Source of the DNA: Myrica gale
Taxonomy: Eukaryota > Streptophyta > Magnoliopsida > Fagales > Myricaceae
Length of the DNA stretch: 64,000 nt
Direction of reading: 5' to 3'
Assembly: GCA_963930655.1 (NCBI GenBank)
Contig: OZ005620.1
Location: 19,659,001-19,723,000, forward strand
Part shown: positions 1 to 10,531 of the stretch, piece after piece
Position numbering within the stretch: the first letter of the stretch is position 1
Layout: every line of letters begins with the position of its first letter
Notes under the pieces: model-generated
Told to the model about the DNA's origin: nothing
What the model saw: the letters and a program-made list of their open reading frames with translations, nothing else
Databases searched by the model: none
Made by a program: the position numbers and the translations under genes

Positions 1-1940
1 TGGTATTGAATTTAAGACAATGTTTATGTTATTTTGGAATATTGGTGATTAACTTTTTCCCCTATCACTTCCCATTGCTACAGCATGGAAGCTTTTGTGA
101 AGAAAATAAGTGGTTCAGAGATAAAAAGCTAATTGAATTGTTGAGTAGGATCTGAGTAGCAAAGATGTTCCTATGCATATTTCTTTTAAGCAATACACGA
201 AGACAATTAGTACACGGAGCTTTCTTCAAGTATTGATGCAAGAATTGTGAATAATTGTTGATTAATATGTTACTGGATAGGTGAATATTAGTAGATATAG
301 AAAATTGTTAAAGATTTTCATGTACTGTTGCCCGAATGGATTCTTACCAATAAGAGGAAGTATGAACTATTCCCCGTTTGTTTCTTCTATTTTATTGTGT
401 TTTTACCACAAGTTTTTGCATCCTTTCTTATATAAAATTTTAGTTGTTAGGCATTATAACTGTCACTCATTTATTTGTTTGTTTGTTTTTTTGAAGTGAC
501 GTAGTTTGAAAAGCATATAACAATAAAATTTTTGAACATGTATCTTAGAATCTCTTTGACGATGGAAAAAAAGGAGAAAATAAAAAAATTGAAACCATGC
601 TTGTTTTAAAATAAACCATTGCAATACAGGTGACTTGAAGCTACTTAATTATTTAATTTGAATCTGCAATTAATCTTCATTTCCCCTATTTTACCATAAT
701 TTTATTGTCAGGTCATGGACTTGGTTTTGCAGGTTGTTGTAGACGCCTCATATTAAACAGTCAATATCTCTACCATTTTGATAAACAATTTCTTGCACGC
801 AGTAAACTTTTTTAAAGAAAACATTAAGATAACATTGGGACCCAATATCCCTACCAAATTCATTGACAGTGTCATACTCATCTATTGATGGGTTCTCAAT
901 TAAGTGTATTTCAATACCAAAATTGTACAATCTGGCTTCAAAAATTGACAAGTTAGTCCCATCAGGCAAAAAGACAGACTTTATGGACAAATGATTACAT
1001 TTGGGCAAACCTGATTTTAATACTCAAAATATTTAGTCCCTCATTTTCTTCTTAGTCTCACTCTTCTCCATGGAATTCTTCATCTGCACGCACAACAAAT
1101 AAAGCTATTTAACACGTTATAACAAAGATCAAAATATATAGACATATAGACATCATAGTATGCAACTCCAACCTATAGATTGATTATGTTCCAAAATCAA
1201 AAAGATCAAATCCAAGAGGTCCAGGCGCCAAGTTTTGAGATCCTTGCAAATTATGTACATAAAATTATAGACAGTACTCGATATTTTATACCAATTCTAA
1301 AGATATCATATGAATCCCATAATCTTGATAATGTTTTTTCTTTTATTAAATTACCTGTGTAGCTACACTATCTTTAGTACTAGTTACGTAGCAATGATGA
1401 ATATCATATACTGGAGGCAATGATGTTTCACTTGTGTTCAATATATCTTCTTGCGTTCCTTGGCAAGACTAATTTTTTTTTTTTTTAAAGTGTTTCCAAT
1501 GTGTTAGAAAAGCATGAATACAAATAATAAATGTGCATATATTTTTAATAAGCAATATCAAACATAAAGGTAAGAAATATAATAAACTTGACTTTTTTTC
1601 TATTTTATTTGGGCTTTGTGTAACTCGGTTGATTCTTTGTTCTTTATGAGTTCTTCGCGGCATTTTCTGTTGGAGACATCTCCTTTTTTTATCGGTGGCT
1701 TCCCTTTACATAACCAACTAAGCACATTTTAACTTTCCAACAAAGATCAATATATGATAGCAATTAATACTGCAGTTTTATTCGTGGCTTGTGTTGAAAC
1801 GGACGGAAGAGTAGAGAAGGAAAGAGGGTGAAGGTGTTTTGTTGGCCGACGGTGGAGACGATGAAGATGAACGGCGCGACAGATTTTGGGAACAAAAATT
1901 TGGAGAAGCGTTTTTGCAAGTAATTTTTATTTTTTTAAAC
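1..1940. other. AT-rich intergenic sequence at the left edge
   Basis: No gene is recognised here. On the minus strand an open stretch of 86 codons (1008-748) follows a plausible 3' splice acceptor (revcomp of about 1010-1016). It could be an exon of a gene or a transposon, but the translation matches no family I know and no partner exon was found. The rest is AT-rich with short homopolymer runs. Confidence 0.4.
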
Positions 1941-1943
1941 TTA

Positions 1944-2152
1944 GGGGGCGTTTGTTTCCCAATATTTTTACTCCTCAAAATTTCCAAACAATCATAAAAT
2001 AATCTCTCTCTCCTCATTAAATTATAAAATAATATTATACTATTCAATTACATCTTATCTCTCCTTACTTTTCCATAAAATACTATATTTTTTCACAAAC
2101 CCCAATACCCAAAATTTCCAAAACCTCAATATTTCCACAAACAAACACCACC
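1944..2152. mobile_element. Tourist-like MITE (PIF/Harbinger type)
   Basis: A 209-bp AT-rich element that starts GGGGGCGTTTG and ends CAAACACCACC, which are imperfect terminal inverted repeats. It is flanked by TTA on both sides (1941-1943 and 2153-2155). A TTA target duplication is the PIF/Harbinger signature. It has no coding capacity. Relatives lie at 9947-10118 and 56476-56677. Confidence 0.7.
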
Positions 2153-2205
2153 TTAATGCCACGTTTCAAGAAAATAAAAAATAAAAAAGTGGCGCCAGCG
2201 TGGGT

Positions 2206-2280
2206 TAGAAGTCGGTTTTGAGTAGAGGGTATATAATTTTCAGCAAAAAAAAAAAAGAGTAGAGGGTATATAATTGCTCT
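2206..2280 (+). repeat. Short tandem duplication
   Basis: The phrase GAGTAGAGGGTATATAATT occurs twice, about 40 bp apart, separated by a poly-A run. It looks like a small tandem duplication next to the foldback element. Confidence 0.6.
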
Positions 2281-2302
2281 TTGACCGAAGTGTTTTTTTT
2301 TT

Positions 2303-3115
2303 GGTTAATGACTTTTTTCGTCCTTAGGTTTTGACCCCTTACCAATTTCGTCATTGGGTTTTCTCATTTATCACACGTAGTCCTTGGGTTTCATGGTTTT
2401 GTCAAAATGGTTCTTCCGTCAACGAATTACCCAGTCAACTAACGGCCTACACGTCATCACCAATCAGCCAGTGACACGTGTCCTTTTTAAATGTCACGTC
2501 ACTTTTTTGCCACATCAGAAAAAACAAAAATAAAAAAAAATCGTCAAACTTAAAAAAAAAACCCTCCCTGGAAGGGGTGACCGGAGCCACTAGCCTCCCT
2601 TTGCTGGGTGGCTCCCGGCCACCCCTTCTAGGGGGACCGGGGGGAGCCCAGATCTGGGCTCCCCCCCCCCCCCGCGAGAGGGGTGGCTCACTGAGCCACC
2701 GGCCTCCCACGATGGGGATCATCGCGGAGCCACCCATCGCGGGCGGGGGGAGGGCTCCCCCCGGCCTCCCTGCAAGGGGGGGCGCGAGCGGTGGCTCGAT
2801 CAGCCACCGGTCCCAGGGAGGCTGGTGGCTCCGGTCACCCCTTCCAGGGAGGGGTTTTTTTTAAAAAAAAGTTAACGATTTTTTTTTTGATGTGGCAAAA
2901 AAAAATGACGTGACATTTAAAAAGGACACGTGTCACTGGCTGATTGGTGATGACGTGTAGGCCGTTAGTTGACTGGGTAATTCGTTGAGGGAAGAGGACG
3001 GAAAGACCATTTTGACAAAACTATGAAACCCAAGGACTACGTGTGATAAATGAAAAAATTCAAGGACGAAATTGATAAAGAAGCCAAAACCTAAGTACGA
3101 AAAAAGTCATTAAAC
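2303..3115. mobile_element. Foldback element with long terminal inverted repeats and GC-rich core
   Basis: An element of about 810 bp whose first ~240 bp are the imperfect reverse complement of its last ~240 bp; matching tracts include GACACGTGTC, GATGACGTGTAGGCC and CACGTGTGATAAATGA-like segments. The core (about 2565-2855) is very GC-rich and also palindromic: GGAAGGGGTGACCGGAGCCAC on the left mirrors GTGGCTCCGGTCACCCCTTCC on the right. It contrasts sharply with the AT-rich surroundings. The flanks are T-rich, so a target duplication cannot be fixed. It resembles non-autonomous Mutator-like or foldback elements; the superfamily is an inference. Reading frames inside it are by-products of the palindrome. 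Confidence 0.7.
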
Positions 3116-3622
3116 TATTTTTTTCTAAACCTTTGACTAAAGTGCTTGCATCTCCTCATCTTCGTAATTCACAACTTTTTAGGCGGCATCACCGAACATA
3201 ACTGCCGACTTCGTATGAACGTGGCACTGTATGGTTGGACCTTTTTTTGTTCAGCTTTCCACATGACCGTCACGTTAATTTGACAGTCTCTGACAACCTT
3301 GTATAATCACAATGGGATTCCATCCTCAGATAACAGGTACGATGATACCACGTGAACCCACAGAGAGCCGTACGATATTGTGGCTTGCTCTCTTGATGCT
3401 CACAAAAATCATCACCAATCGTGCAGTCGATGTTACATCACGTGTCCCGGCCCTATACGATACCAGGGGATGGGCCCACTCTGTTCCCCCAAAACCGGAT
3501 CCCGAAAACTAAACTACCAGTTACTACGTCGTTTGGTGCATGGGCCACGTGGACATGCGCTTGGTACTTTGGTCAGGCTGTTTGCAGACAGTTTTTTGTT
3601 GCAGGTAACCAACCACGTACTG

Positions 3623-3750
3623 GCCGATGAGCTAAATTTAGCTCAGCTGGCATGTCCTCTTTTCGGGAGGGTTAGGTCTAGAGTCGAATCACCCCCTCTT
3701 CAGCAGGTTAAGTACTGCTTTACCATTTGCCTATATATATATATAAAACT
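3623..3750 (+). mobile_element. tRNA-derived SINE
   Basis: A 128-bp insertion flanked by perfect 12-bp direct repeats AACCACGTACTG (3611-3622 and 3751-3762). Near its 5' end is an A-box-like TTAGCTCAGCTGGCA, and about 40 bp later a B-box-like GAGTCGAATCACC, the internal Pol III promoter of tRNA-derived SINEs. The 3' end is a simple TA/A-rich tail after TTTGCCTA. The copy at 34740-34869 (opposite strand) shares the box layout and the TTGCCTATA end, so both belong to one family. Confidence 0.82.
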
Positions 3751-4336
3751 AACCACGTACTGTACAAAGCCTAACACATTGGACCATTCTGCATCTCACA
3801 ATAGTCATGTGTTCCGTACGAGGGAGGATATACATATATTATGCTGAAGTGATAAGTCAAAGTCTCTAGCCTAAATTAGGTCTAAGTGCTTTTCCTAATT
3901 ACCAAACAGATTTTTTACAAATAAAGAATAATATTTTGTGACTTTTAAAGTTTGATTTGGGTGTTAGGAGCAAATTTTCTAAAGCTTTTCATCTTTTGTC
4001 TATGGAAAGTTCAAGCAACAGGAAGAAAAAAGAGGCATATAATGAAGGTTGAAATTTCACCCATGTCTTGATTGGTTACTATCTTTGCAATGATGATCAG
4101 AGATTGGGTGAGAATAAGACCTTTCCTTGTTTAGATGATTACCCTCTGGCTCTGACCATACTTTGAATTTATAATAATATGGCCTAAAAAGTTCCCTCTC
4201 AAATCCTTTTATTGTCGAGAAGTCAAGCATAAAGGAAGGCAATCTGCCTGATTTGAAGCTGCCCCAGATTTCCTCTCCTTCCAACTTTTGCCCCTAGCCC
4301 ATAGTTGATAGTTCAATAGTTGAAATGATAATTTTT

Positions 4337-4592
4337 AGGGTTAAATGCATGTCATGCCCCTGTGGTATGCGGTAATACCAAATATGCCCATGAGGTAAAC
4401 AAAGTCCTTTTCATACCCATGAGGTAAACATTCAGGAGCAAATATGCCCTTTCATACCCCTGAGGTAAACATAACGGAAAGACATATTTGCTCCTGAATG
4501 TTTACCTCATGGGTATGAAAATGACTTTGTTTACCTCAGGAGCATATTTGCTATTACCGCATACCACAGGGGCATGACATACATTTAACCCT
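4337..4592. mobile_element. Foldback MITE
   Basis: A 256-bp near-palindrome. The left end AGGGTTAAATGCATGTCATG is the near-exact reverse complement of the right end, and the arms stay complementary almost to the centre at about 4465. The flanks share AATTTTT on both sides (4330-4336 and 4593-4599), a likely target-site duplication. It has no coding capacity. The superfamily is uncertain. Confidence 0.75.
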
Positions 4593-4599
4593 AATTTTT

Positions 4600-6180
4600 A
4601 CTCTCAGACGAAACATATATACAGTGGATAGATCTAAGTTCGAATCTTACTCTTTGCAAGTAAGTCTTTGACCTAAATGGTAGATGAAGATACATTTTTC
4701 ATCCACATATTACCATTAAATTTGTACTTTGCACCCTAAACTACCACGTTTGAGATTTACCATTACGTTCCCAATCTAATATGCGTGCTTTTCAACTGTG
4801 CTAGATTCTTTTCAGTTGGGAGTAACAAATTTTCCTCATTTTCAAAAAAAAAAAAAAAAAATTGTTGCACTCTACTTTTTTTGTGTACTGAGCTCGAGTT
4901 AACTTTGATCTAGTATTGACCCTCTTGATCTCTGTTTAAACCACAGTTCACCCTGTTCTTCAAGTTACCTACCAGAAGTAACCCCTAAAATAATGCTTTA
5001 GTGTTGTTGGGAATTTAAAACTTGCAAGTAATTGAAGCCACCCACACCAAGTCACAAGTTAACAATATTTATTATTTCCGGATAAATGAAATTAAACCCT
5101 TTAAAATCACAGAGGACAAGAAATGGAAACTCGTGGCTGATGAAACTAATTCCTGGTCCACCTTTTTCCTTCCATCCAAGGCAAAAAGAAAGCGACAGTA
5201 TGAAATTGAACCTTGCACTTCTTTTTGACCTATAAACTACAAAAATGGATGCATGTAGTAATTGGTATACGACAATCATAGTTCCCAAAGAAAGTGGATT
5301 TTTTAAAAAATTTAATATAATAAAAAATAAATAAATTATTTCCCAAAATAGAGTTGCCAATGAACACTGAGAATAAACCATTTTTAAGGCCTTAATACGA
5401 AATTTATTTCACAAATCAAAGCTTTAAATATATATATAAAAAAATCCTCTAAGCATTACTCTTACTTTAAGCCTTGTTTTGGGGTGTAAGAGCCTTAAGC
5501 AGCCGCCAAAACTGCCTACCACTTGTACTTCTTTGGGTCAAAAGTAGCTCACTACTTTGCAACTCAAGCCCTTATCTGGGGGCAATCATAGCTTGTTTGT
5601 ATAAGAAAACAAAAAAGTATTGTTTGGATAGTCATTCAATTAAGTATTTAAAAAAGCAAAGCATTCAATCTAGTGTTGTATCTTGATGGCACATAGTTGA
5701 CATTTGCATATACGAGTTGTTTATCATCCACTCATCAAGTCAGTTACATATTCAAATATGAACCAATGACATCAATTGCACACTTATTTATTAGGTGACA
5801 CAATACTTCAAAATGTTTTTTTAGAATAAATATATTTTTTTACTCTTTATACAAGAGTAGCGTTGTTACATTGAACCTTTCAACTACTAATGTTAGAAAT
5901 TTTGCATTGTTAGACTAATTTTTACGTGAACACAAAATGAAGTGATTTTTTTTTTACTTTGTGAAACGATGGTTTTATCCTTTTAAAACAATACATACCA
6001 AAAAAGATGTGGAGACTAAATGGTTGTTTCACACACCACAAATCACTTTCTGTCCAAATTTATGAAGAGTTTTGAAAGAGGGTGCAAAATGTCTAAAATT
6101 AGTAGTCGATAAGTGCAATATGACAAAAATAGTAGTTTGAGGTGTAAAAGGATAAAACCATCCCCCTCCACCTCAACTTC
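4600..6180. other. Intergenic, no feature seen
   Basis: AT-rich sequence without a supported gene. One stretch near 4620-4650 resembles a degraded tRNA-type B box (AGTTCGAATCTTAC) and may be an old SINE scrap. Open frames on both strands around 5020-5400 match nothing I recognise. Confidence 0.4.
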
Positions 6181-6187
6181 ATATACC

Positions 6188-6690
6188 TAGTGGCGGAATC
6201 AGGAATCCAATCGAAGGAGGTCGAACTCTTAAGGAAAAATGACAAAAATTTTTTTTACTACATAATGCAAAAAAATAACTTAAGAGTTAAAATATCAAAA
6301 ATTAAGGACTAAAAATATTGAAATACACGTACCGTACTATTTGTTAATACTGAGAGGTGGCAATTAGATACTACGAGACTGCATATTCTGAAAACGTTGT
6401 AAAATAGTTTCGTTCACAATAGTTTCAAAAAAATTTCTCTCGATGTATACCACCAAACTGTCATTCATTCATTCATCTCTTATCTTATTACGCAAATAAG
6501 TTTTAATAAACTACATCGCATAAAACACTCTCTCAACGGTTGCAGTCGCAACTGGTAAGACCAATGCCAACTCAATCAGGTGATAAACCAATGGATATAG
6601 AGTGATAATATATAATTCAAATAGGGGTCTCAAGTAGTATCTTTGACACATTAAATTCACTAAATATCAATTTTTAACAATTTTTACGCC
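6188..6690 (-). pseudogene. hAT transposase C-terminus, decayed
   Basis: The plus strand begins with the terminal motif AGTGGCGGAATCAGG shared by the elements at 26283 and 47631. Read on the minus strand from about 6690 to 6380, the sequence encodes a hAT C-terminal dimerisation region: ALVLPVATATVERVF, then FIKTYLRNK, MNDSLVVYIER and ILQRFQNM. In-frame stop codons interrupt it at least three times, for example after YAM, after RDE and after SRSI. This is the 3' end of a formerly autonomous hAT element of the zf-MYM/TTF-type transposase group. The other end of the element was not found. Confidence 0.75.
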
Positions 6691-6837
6691 TTTAAAAAAG
6701 ATCCAACTATCAAACTCGTATCACAATTTGTTTAATTGTGTAAGTTGGAGGGCTCAATGTGTGAGATTGATAATTTAGACCTTATTTCAAATTACATTGA
6801 TAGTTAAAAGAGTCGAGAGTTACGTTGAAGTTGTTGT

Positions 6838-8155
6838 CTTAGTGGTCCAAATCCGGTCCGGTCCAAACCTTTTAGGAACCGGTATGGACCGAACCATACA
6901 TGATTTATTAATAAAAATAATTTTTTTAAATTTTTTTTTATAAAAACTTGAAACTATAGAAAAAGAGAGGTGTTGGGGAGAAGGAGAGAGAGAAAACATA
7001 GAGGGAGAGAGAGATAGGTGTTGGGAGATAGAGAGAGACAGAGAGAGGGAGAGAGAGGTGAAACGTGAAAGAGAGGGAGAATGAGACAAAGAGGTGAAGG
7101 AGAGGAAGCCGAGAGGGGTAGTGGCCCAGTGGAAGTGAGAGAGTTGAAGAATTCAATTTTTTAAATTATCTCCTTATCATTTATCACCAAAGACTAAAGT
7201 TCCTAACAGATAATAATTTCTAAATTTAAAGAGAGAATTAGGGAATTCAAATTCAAATGGAAATAAAATCTCACCTAAAAATTATATCTCTATTACCAAT
7301 AATTTTTAATTTACATTTAAATTCTTAATTTGCATTTAAAGAGAGTGAGAGAGAGCCAAGAGGGATAGTGGGAGAGACTAAAGTTCCTAACAAGTTAACA
7401 ATTTATAAATTTAAAGAGAGAATTGGAGAATTCATATTCATATTCAAAGGAAAATAAAATCTAATCTAAAAATTATCTCTCTATTACCCAACAATTCTTA
7501 ATTTTATTTAAATTCTTAATTTGCATTTAAAGAGAGAGTTGATAAAATTGAAATTGAAATGGAAACAAGATCTCACCTAAAAATTCTCTCCCTATCACCA
7601 ACAGTAGGTTATATTAATTTATATAATAATATGATTCACGAAAATTTGTATTTAAAGAGTTCAAATGAAAATAAAATCAATTTTGGATTGACTATATCTC
7701 ATATTGAAGGATAATTTTAAAACGTCTATTTATTAATATTGATGGTTTCTTTCAATATATAGTCAACTAATTAATTAATAAATATTTTATTTTATAATTG
7801 ATCACAATGTAGTTGAAAATTTATTGATGGAATTTTTATTTGCAATTGATGTATTTAGAAATGCATGAATGAAAATTTTATTTCGATCAATTTAATAATG
7901 TTTAAATTTTATAATTGATCATCATATGAGATCTAAGGTGTTAAAAATATTTTTTCATTCCTTCTCTGTCATATGAGATTTAGGGTGTTAGAAATATTAT
8001 GCAAACCATATTTGGGAAATTCAACCGGACTGTTTTGGACCGAACCAAACCACTTATAAGTGTTTCAGTCCTTTAATTTAGGCACAATTGGAAATCCGGT
8101 CCAACCAGATTCCTGTCCAAAAATCAGACCGAATTTTCTGTTGTACAATCCTACA
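6838..8155. mobile_element. Possible degenerate hAT-like element with GGTCCGG-rich ends
   Basis: The two ends (6838-6900 and about 8025-8155) are rich in GGTCC/GGACC words and pair as imperfect inverted repeats: TAGTGGTCCAAATCCGG at the left, against the reverse complement of the right end near TAGGATTGTACAAC. The interior is AT-rich and non-coding, with a GA-rich purine tract at 6958-7090 and several diverged internal repeats between 7200 and 7600. The right end resembles 62060-62165. No target duplication could be recognised, so the boundaries are uncertain. Confidence 0.4.
6958..7090 (+). repeat. GA-rich low-complexity tract
   Basis: An imperfect (GA)n purine run of about 130 bp. The long serine/leucine-rich frames on the opposite strand are translations of this tract, not genes. 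Confidence 0.85.
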
Positions 8156-8159
8156 ATAC

Positions 8160-9940
8160 AGCCACTGTTTTATAACTCATGTGAAGCTTCTTCGTTCCCA
8201 ATATATGAATAGATTGTGACAGGGGTATGTATAGTTCGAATGACACATCATTCTTCACTTATTTTAGCAAAATTATATTGAGTTACATTGAAAAGGCGGG
8301 CGTGTGAGCCTCCACGCGCCTTCTAGTCGGCTTCTACAGTGGACAAAGATGGACGCCAGATGCTGGAGAAGTCATCCCGGCCGGCATGCTCCAAAGACCT
8401 CAATGTGTGCCTAAATCTAAGCTGCAAGTTCACCGGAAAAAAAAAACTCCCAAAAGATGATCGAAAAGAGGGATTTTTTTTTTTTATGTATCCGGCCACA
8501 AGAAATCAGTACAAAAGGGAGGGAGCTGGGAATAGCTCCTCTGGAGAGGGCTGTGAGGGAGGGGGCAGTTGAGAAAGGGTGAAGGGATTCTAGAGATAAG
8601 TGCTCTCTAGAATGAGGAGTTTTCCCGATGCATACTTGAATTGTTTTGCTCCTCTCTCTTTCCAAGATCAAATAATTCCCTGTTTTCATGCACAAGAACA
8701 TGTGGTGAAATTGATAGGCCATGACAACAACCATCAAGCTGCCCCATAAAGTCTAGTGCTTATTGTGTTGCGTGAAGTATCTAATTGTGGCATGGTTGGG
8801 TGGACCCACGACCTAATTAGGAGTTGATTGGGCCTTTCATAGTCGTATATGAGCAAAATCAAATCAAATCGTTTTCCTAAAGAACTGTAAGAGAGAGAAA
8901 AAAAGCTCCACAGAAAGTAAATAGGCCTTTTTTTTTATAACTCTAGTATGAAACCGAGTGAATCATAATATGCAAAAGTGCCAAATGCGAACCCAGAAGA
9001 GAAAAGCTACCCACAAAAAGGCCCTTTTGCTTCAAATACATCTCACCACACTGCAGTACTTCAGGTCTGAACCACAAAATAAAGTAGGAAAAAAAAGGTT
9101 TAGATGCTCCTTTTTCCAAGTGCTACAGAGAGAGAGGGGCTTTGGGGCATCAATTTCAGAGAGATTATTAACAAACTTACAAAAGGTTGCGGGAGTAAGT
9201 GAGAAATGGACCAGCCGTGCAAGTTAGTTTAAAGTGGTGGCCGGTAAAGGAGGAGAATTTTGGAGGATGGGCCCAATCCTAGGCAGTGGAAGGTGCTGTG
9301 CACGAAAGCCATCGCGAAAGTGGATGTGCACACGTGCACATCATATTTTGACAAAAAGCCTAAAGAAAGGTGGTTTCCTCGGTAAGACAAATCTATTACA
9401 ACAGTAGGCTCTCTGCTTGGGTTACAGCGACAGGACCAAACTACCCTTAAGAATGTTTTTTAATAACATTAACATAACATTTGTTAAAAAAATTAACAAA
9501 ATTAAAATTTTATTTTTACAAACACCCTTAAATTTTACTTTAAATTTTATCTTTTTTTTTCACCAATTTTAATACCACATCTTTTTTAACATCAATACAA
9601 ATTTTTTATTAAAATTTAATAAAATTTTACAAATAAACGCATTGCAAGAGATACTCAAATAAACATTTATATCTCTCAAAAATAGGGAGAAAATACAAAA
9701 AAAAAAAAAATTAGATTAGTCATGTCTATATGAGCACAAATAGTTAAGATTAAAAAAGGTGTCAATTTAATAAATTTAAGGCTCGACGATTACTAAATGA
9801 GTGTAAAAATTTAAATCATATATTAAAGAGTCGACTGCAATGTATATGAATATAAATAATTTATACAATATTATCAAATTCAAATTCAAATTCATATTAG
9901 TATGTGGAAGTATAGTGTATAAAAACAATTTAGCCACAAA
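8160..9940. other. Intergenic, no gene recognised
   Basis: A moderately GC-rich island (about 8290-8600) contains short open frames, but none resembles a known family or has a plausible start context. The remainder is AT-rich. Confidence 0.4.
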
Positions 9941-9946
9941 AACTTA

Positions 9947-10118
9947 AGGTGTGTTTGCACCAACAATATTATCCAAAATATTCTCTCTCCTAATAAAATA
10001 CTACAATATAATCTCTCTCCCATCAAAAAATATAAAAAATTACCTCTCTTTACTTTTTCACTAAACTCAATACCAACACAAAATTCAATACCAAAAATAT
10101 TTCAACACAAACACAACC
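9947..10118. mobile_element. Tourist-like MITE (PIF/Harbinger type)
   Basis: A 172-bp relative of the element at 1944-2152. It starts AGGTGTGTTTGC and ends CAAACACAACC, is flanked by TTA on both sides (9944-9946 and 10119-10121), and has the same internal runs of CTCTCTCCTAATAAA-type sequence. It lies about 400 bp upstream of the proline-rich protein gene. Confidence 0.65.
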
Positions 10119-10531
10119 TTAATACTCCTAATTTTTGGAACTTCTATGGATAATTATGGATATGTAGGGTAATTGCGTAAGACAGGATATATGTTATTAA
10201 TTAGCTATCATAATCCCAGGTCGTCGATTATCACATGTAGAAAGCAAAGTCATTGCCGTGTTTGACCTCAGAACCGTTTTTTTTTTTCTACGCGACCTCT
10301 GAAGCGTTGCTTGCACAAGATATTCTGAGATCTTATTTTATTTTAATTTTTTTTTGTCTTTCACTTTTAGATTTCTTTTAGTCCTCAGAAATCCCAAGTC
10401 CTTCACTTCCTTGCTCTCTCCATTTCCTCGAGAAAATTTTGACGCTCTCTCGGCGCAGAGATTCCGCTTTGGTGAATGAAAAACGGCGACTTTGAGTCAT
10501 AACTAGGTGTTTCTGATCGAGAAAAGCGGAG

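Noticed and set aside
2447-2864. Proline/glycine-rich frames on both strands around the GC-rich block
   Set aside because: Both strands are open because the sequence is a palindrome; the frames lie wholly inside the foldback element.
6820-7156. Serine/leucine-rich open frames on the minus strand
   Set aside because: They are translations of a (GA)n purine tract in several frames, with no conserved motif.
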